A stretch of 64,000 nucleotides of DNA, taken from Icerya purchasi. Its lineage: Eukaryota > Arthropoda > Insecta > Hemiptera > Monophlebidae. The position numbers were made by a program, and so were the translations under genes. The DNA is taken from NCBI GenBank assembly GCA_039619475.1, contig CM077116.1, positions 6,992,501 through 7,056,500 on the forward strand, written 5' to 3'. The notes beneath the pieces were generated by a model that saw only the letters and a program-made list of their open reading frames with translations, had not been told where the DNA came from and searched no databases. This document shows, in pieces, positions 60,136-64,000 of the stretch; position 1 is the first letter of the stretch, and every line of letters starts with the position of its first letter.

Positions 60136-62399
60136 CTAATCAACTACGCTGCCGCGGGAATTTACCGAAATTATTCGAGTCGTAACTTTAAATATTAGAA
60201 GCTACAGATTGTTTTGTAAAGATAACGCTTTAACTCGAGAGATGAAGTAATTGATACGACCCTATTATTCGCCTACATGTATGTACACACAATATCAACG
60301 GCGTCGGTAAACGTTACTTCGGTATGGGTTTAAATATACTCATAAAATAATTCATCTAAAGTTAGTTTTGAAAATGGACCCTTTGGTACGCTAATTTATT
60401 TATTTTATTGCTTCTTTTCATGAATTATTGCTTTTTTTTTTGTATTAATTAACAAAAAATGGAATTAAAAGAAAAACGTTATTTGCTAGAAGGATAATAA
60501 TTTTTAATTTTTTTTTCTCTTCTTCTCGTTTTTTTTTTTTTTTTTTTTTTTTTTTTGCGGCCAACTATGGACCACGTCATTTCAGCAGTCGTTCTTTCTT
60601 TTGGCTTTTATTTGCGCCCAATATTCCTTCATTCGTTCACTATGGTTTTTCTTTCTTTCCAGCGTCCATGATATTCCCTTTCGTATTTTTAGGTTTTCTT
60701 TAAATTGCTTTTTTTTATTATCAAGTTTACCGAAATAAAGATGCATCGCTGTAAAAGTGTGAAACTATTATATGTGTTTGCCAGACAAAAATAGAACAAG
60801 GTTCAATTTTTGCAATACGACTGGCATATGGACAAACTTTTAGTTAGGTAAAATTATTGCAAAACTGTAATATAAGAATTGTTTTAAAATTCATTTTTAA
60901 GAAAATGATCTAATTATAAAAAACTAGTTTATATTTTACTTGAATCAGTTCTTTTGCTAATGGTTGAAATAAGGATTCCACTTGCAGAATAGGACAATTC
61001 TTTCGGTATATTATAATTTGATGTATAATTTACTTAGGATCGATTTTCCAAACAACTACTGATATTATTGAAAACGTGTTGCAAAATAGTAAGACAAAAA
61101 AAAAAGAAAAAATAGATAGAAAACTCGGAACTTGGCACGTACATCAAAAAACAATACGACACTTTTGTAATTTTAACCACTTTTGAAAGCATGCAACTAA
61201 CACACTGTTCTGGTTAAAAGAAAAGAAATATTCTTTTGATCAAACTGGGCATAAATTCCGAAAATGGTAATTTCTGAAATGTGTCGCTCTATATAGTCGC
61301 CGAATTTAATTAAAAATTAAAGCACACTGCAAAAATTTCAGCCTGTTAGGCGCTACGTCGGTAAAATTTCTGAAATTTATGTTTTAATTAATTTCGGCGG
61401 GAAAGTTTAATCGCTAATTTTATTCGACATTTTTTATTTCTTTTTAAATTTTCCGTTTTATTTCATTCGCGCTGAAGCTTATCACCCCAGTTATTTAAAT
61501 ATACCTGTTCTATTTACCTTTAATAGCATTCCCCCGTAGTTTTTACGCATTCTTTTAATCTAAAAATATTTTTATTACCTTTTCTTTTTTTTTTCTTTTT
61601 TTCCGTGAATTTAAATATTCATCGTAAAAAATTAGCTACAGAATCTACCGACAGTATGCTGTTTTAAATGTATAGCTTGAAAAAAATTAATAAAATCTTA
61701 TGCGCTGTGTGGAAGAAGGAACGAATATTATCAGTTAATAGCAAAAAGGTCAAAAGGCATAAATAAAATTTTAATTTAAGGTAGTACTCTAAATCTTTTC
61801 AATTTTTTTCATTTTTTATATTTGGGCGCTTACTGCGCTGAATTTTCTTATTATCATTATCCTTTTTTATTGCATTTTGACGTACGAAACACCGCTTGAT
61901 GATTTGATACTACAAAAATACCGCAAATCGATGGGGAAAAAACAAATAATACGTATACGGTTGTATACGTTGTTAAAATACAGACAGGATGCTACTGTTC
62001 CGAAGTCGTATGGGTTTGATAGTGCAGAGTTAATGGTGAGTTTAATGATGGGGTTGAAAGGCTAATTCGGAAGCAACACTTGCTTTTTATTCAGTGCGTG
62101 AGTTAAAAAACGGACTAACAACGATAACGTAGGTGTCGCATCTTCAACTTCGATATATTTAATAAGCTACTGGTAGATTTTCTAATCATTTCGATGTATC
62201 AGCCATTTACCGTAAGATTGTGCAATACAACTTAAGTGACACACACACACACACACACAATATGTTAGTTAGGTGAAAAAGATGGTGTCAATCACAAGTT
62301 GCGGAAAAATATTGGCCAGCGGACAGGAAGGTTCTGAAAAGACTGTAGAAGCGGGTTAGTATTTACGGAAGGATAATTTTTTTTTTTTTTTTGTTATTG
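60136..62399. other. Unassigned AT-rich sequence
   Basis: No gene or LINE 5' continuation is visible. A 28-bp T-tract lies at 60,529-60,556, more T-rich sequence near 61,585-61,605, and a CA microsatellite at 62,239-62,259. The frame at 61,877-62,062 has no recognised domain. Confidence 0.5.
62239..62259. repeat. (AC)n microsatellite
   Basis: About ten uninterrupted AC units. Confidence 0.95.
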
Positions 62400-62760
62400 A
62401 AGGCTTATTCACGTGGGGACATTAGTCAAAGAAATTGGATCGCGTGCGGAAAAGACTTAAGGGCTGAAATAACAGAAGACGAAAGGAATAAAAGATTCAT
62501 TAACTACAGTAGAAAGATCAGTTAATAGAAGAAAAGAGTAGAAAGAGGAGCGTTCAGCAATGATGGAAGGCTATTCGAAGAGGATATCAGTGTCGCATAT
62601 AAGATGAAATGAGTAAAGATGGATCAAGATGTAAGTGAGAAATGGAAATGTAGAAGACATAGACTGTGTCGAAAATGTAGGCGTCAGAGAATTAAACATC
62701 GGTGAAGAAGGAAATTAAGAAAGCGGAACATCCGGTGAAAAACGAAGATAGTGAATGAGG
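62400..62760 (-). mobile_element. LINE family X, copy G (C-terminal fragment)
   Basis: The minus strand reads CDTDILFE, a stop, PSIIAERSSFYSFLLLTDLSTV (about 62,600-62,510), which aligns with CDADHKFFKCSSLSVERSTLYS of copy D. As in the other copies the coding strand is C/T-rich, so the plus strand is purine-rich. Only the C-terminal end is recognisable, and the outer limits are approximate. Confidence 0.6.
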
Positions 62761-63140
62761 AATAGTTGTTGTACAACAATATAGAATAAAGGAAAATTGA
62801 CGTTTTATTTAACGTAAGAATCACTCGTATCGTAACGCTGAACATAATTTTCATTAATCGGTCGCTAAATCCAGAAGTGAACATTTTATTCACGTGTGGC
62901 TGTTTATTTTTGATCACAAAATCGGCCAAAGATTGCGGTAGATCCGATCGACCAGTCGTGTTTAAAACTCGCACTTCAGAATATTTTTTTTCCGAGTACA
63001 GCTCGGCTCCGATAAATTTAATGGTTGCCGTAACTATAGACAAAAAACTTTAAAAAATTGTTTAAGTTTACATTTACCGCAAAACAAAGAATTCGATCCG
63101 CAGTAAATGCATTGATTCTGCGATCTATTCAATATATACC

Positions 63141-63259
63141 TTTGTCGGGGCGTCGAGCACTGTGAAGTTAAGGTTTATAATGTACTGAGCCTAACGGCGC
63201 TGGTAAAAGGAGGCTAATTCCTTTGTCTAGTCTGCCTAATTTTTACAGATTTCTCTAAC
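63141..63259 (-). repeat. SINE-like dispersed repeat, copy 3 (inverted)
   Basis: On the minus strand TAGAGAAATCTG, AAAGGAATTAGCCTCC, GCGCCGTTAGGC, ATAAACCTTAACTTCA and GACGCCCC follow in the same order and at nearly the same spacing as in the repeat at 10,711. No TTTAC tail is present. Confidence 0.7.
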
Positions 63260-63734
63260 ATAAACAATATTCAATTTCACACTAGGTATATGTGACTCAG
63301 ACAAACACGAACCCATTAATTAGCTTTTGTTTGATAGCTGAGCATTTTAACTAATCGACGGGTCACCCTCTTTTAGGCGTGATTCTTTTTGGCGAAGACT
63401 TTTTTGGGCGTGGATCGTTTAAGCGGTAGCGAGCGAGGGTTTTTACTCAGAGCTTTTTACGAATTACCTGTGGTGATTTTTATGTATCATCGGCTAAATG
63501 TTATCATTTGTGTTAGTGAGGAACGTGGCTTACCAGATTTATTTCTACGTCACTATTAAACAATCGGGTTATTAATATCAATTATCTTCTTCCGTTTTGT
63601 ACGGCTATTGCTAACAGAACTCTTAAATTATACGCCGCAAAAGTTTTTTTATTTGTATTTCACACAGAAGTCGTTATTTCAAAAAAATTAAAAATATTCA
63701 AAAGAAGTGAATAATCTAATAAAATAATGTAAAA
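63260..63734. other. Unassigned sequence
   Basis: No gene or element recognised. Confidence 0.5.
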
Positions 63735-64000
63735 TATGTGTTTTATGATTATATATATATATGTAAATCCGTATATATATATAAAAATCCCGTGTTACAA
63801 ATGTTTGGTCGAAGTAATCTCCGAAACTACTCAACCGATCTTAATGACATTTTCACACTATGTTGATTTAGTCCAGCTTAAAAGATAGGATAGTTTTTAT
63901 CTCGATTGATGACCTCAATATTTTTTTATTGCAAATTAAATGGTTCATTTGGATAAAAAGTTGTAATTAATTAGAATGAAATTTTGCACACTAGGGGTAT
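63735..64000. repeat. Possible Helitron-like or other dispersed repeat fragment, cut by the window end
   Basis: After a TA run, AAATCCCGTGTTACAAATG is followed by GGTCGAAGTAATCTCCGAAA and CTACTCAACCGATCTTAATG, then by AATGAAATTTTGCACAC-type sequence at the end. This wording (ATCCCGTGTTACAATGTTTG..CTACT.AACCGAT) is common in arthropod dispersed repeats, and I recall it next to Helitron-type elements, but no Helitron terminus or Rep/helicase sequence is visible here. The assignment is from memory and weak. Confidence 0.35.

Noticed and set aside
1..64000. CRISPR arrays, bacterial operons, rRNA genes, complete host genes
   Set aside because: None was seen; the sequence has eukaryotic repeat content, no regularly spaced short repeats and no long intact reading frames.

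Overview
This 64 kb window is AT-rich eukaryotic DNA and almost certainly comes from an arthropod, most likely an insect. Evidence for this is the mix of degenerate mobile elements: RNase H-bearing non-LTR retrotransposons, a Penelope-like element with a GIY-YIG domain, Tc1 and mariner-like transposases, and short hAT-type non-autonomous elements. The species cannot be told from the sequence. I found no intact host gene. Every protein match I can support is a transposon remnant with frameshifts or stops, except one short acidic reading frame near 19.1 kb that weakly resembles a BESS-motif protein. The window is best read as intergenic or intronic sequence.

Layout. 0-5 kb: unannotated sequence, a 307-bp hAT-type element (2718-3024) with a perfect 8-bp target duplication, and a tRNA-like relic (3780-3855). 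5.6-7.1 kb: minus-strand LINE relic. 8.68-10.17 kb: a degenerate Tc1 element with recognisable ends. 10.7 kb: a SINE-like repeat that recurs at 23.4 and 63.2 kb. 13.08-13.35 kb: second copy of the hAT-type element, inverted. 13.5-16.6 kb: a nest in which an inverted-repeat Penelope-like structure (about 850-bp arms) splits an older LINE copy, followed by another LINE copy. 16.8-17.0 kb: a near-perfect palindrome with hammerhead-ribozyme-like core motifs. 17.7-18.6 kb: mariner-like relic. 19-27 kb: mostly unassigned, with a CpG-rich patch near 23.4-24.4 kb. 27.1-28.8, 33.2-33.4, 40.3-41.6, 45.2-46.7, 47.5-48.1 and 62.4-62.8 kb: further copies of one LINE family whose coding strand is strikingly pyrimidine-rich. 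36.4-36.65 kb: a palindromic MITE-like element. 52.7-54.8 kb: a third LINE type (plus strand) with a terminal hairpin and AAAT-type tail. 56.4-56.8 kb: LINE tail and Penelope tail fragments. 57.1-60.1 kb: the longest LINE copy (minus strand), with its YADD motif changed to stop-ADD.

The elements do not work together as a pathway; they record layered insertions. The most interesting structures are the Penelope inverted repeat, whose arms are nearly identical although they share the same disabling mutations, and the hammerhead-like palindrome. Both fit known Penelope biology, but their arrangement deserves a check. All calls were made by eye from the sequence; no database search was run.
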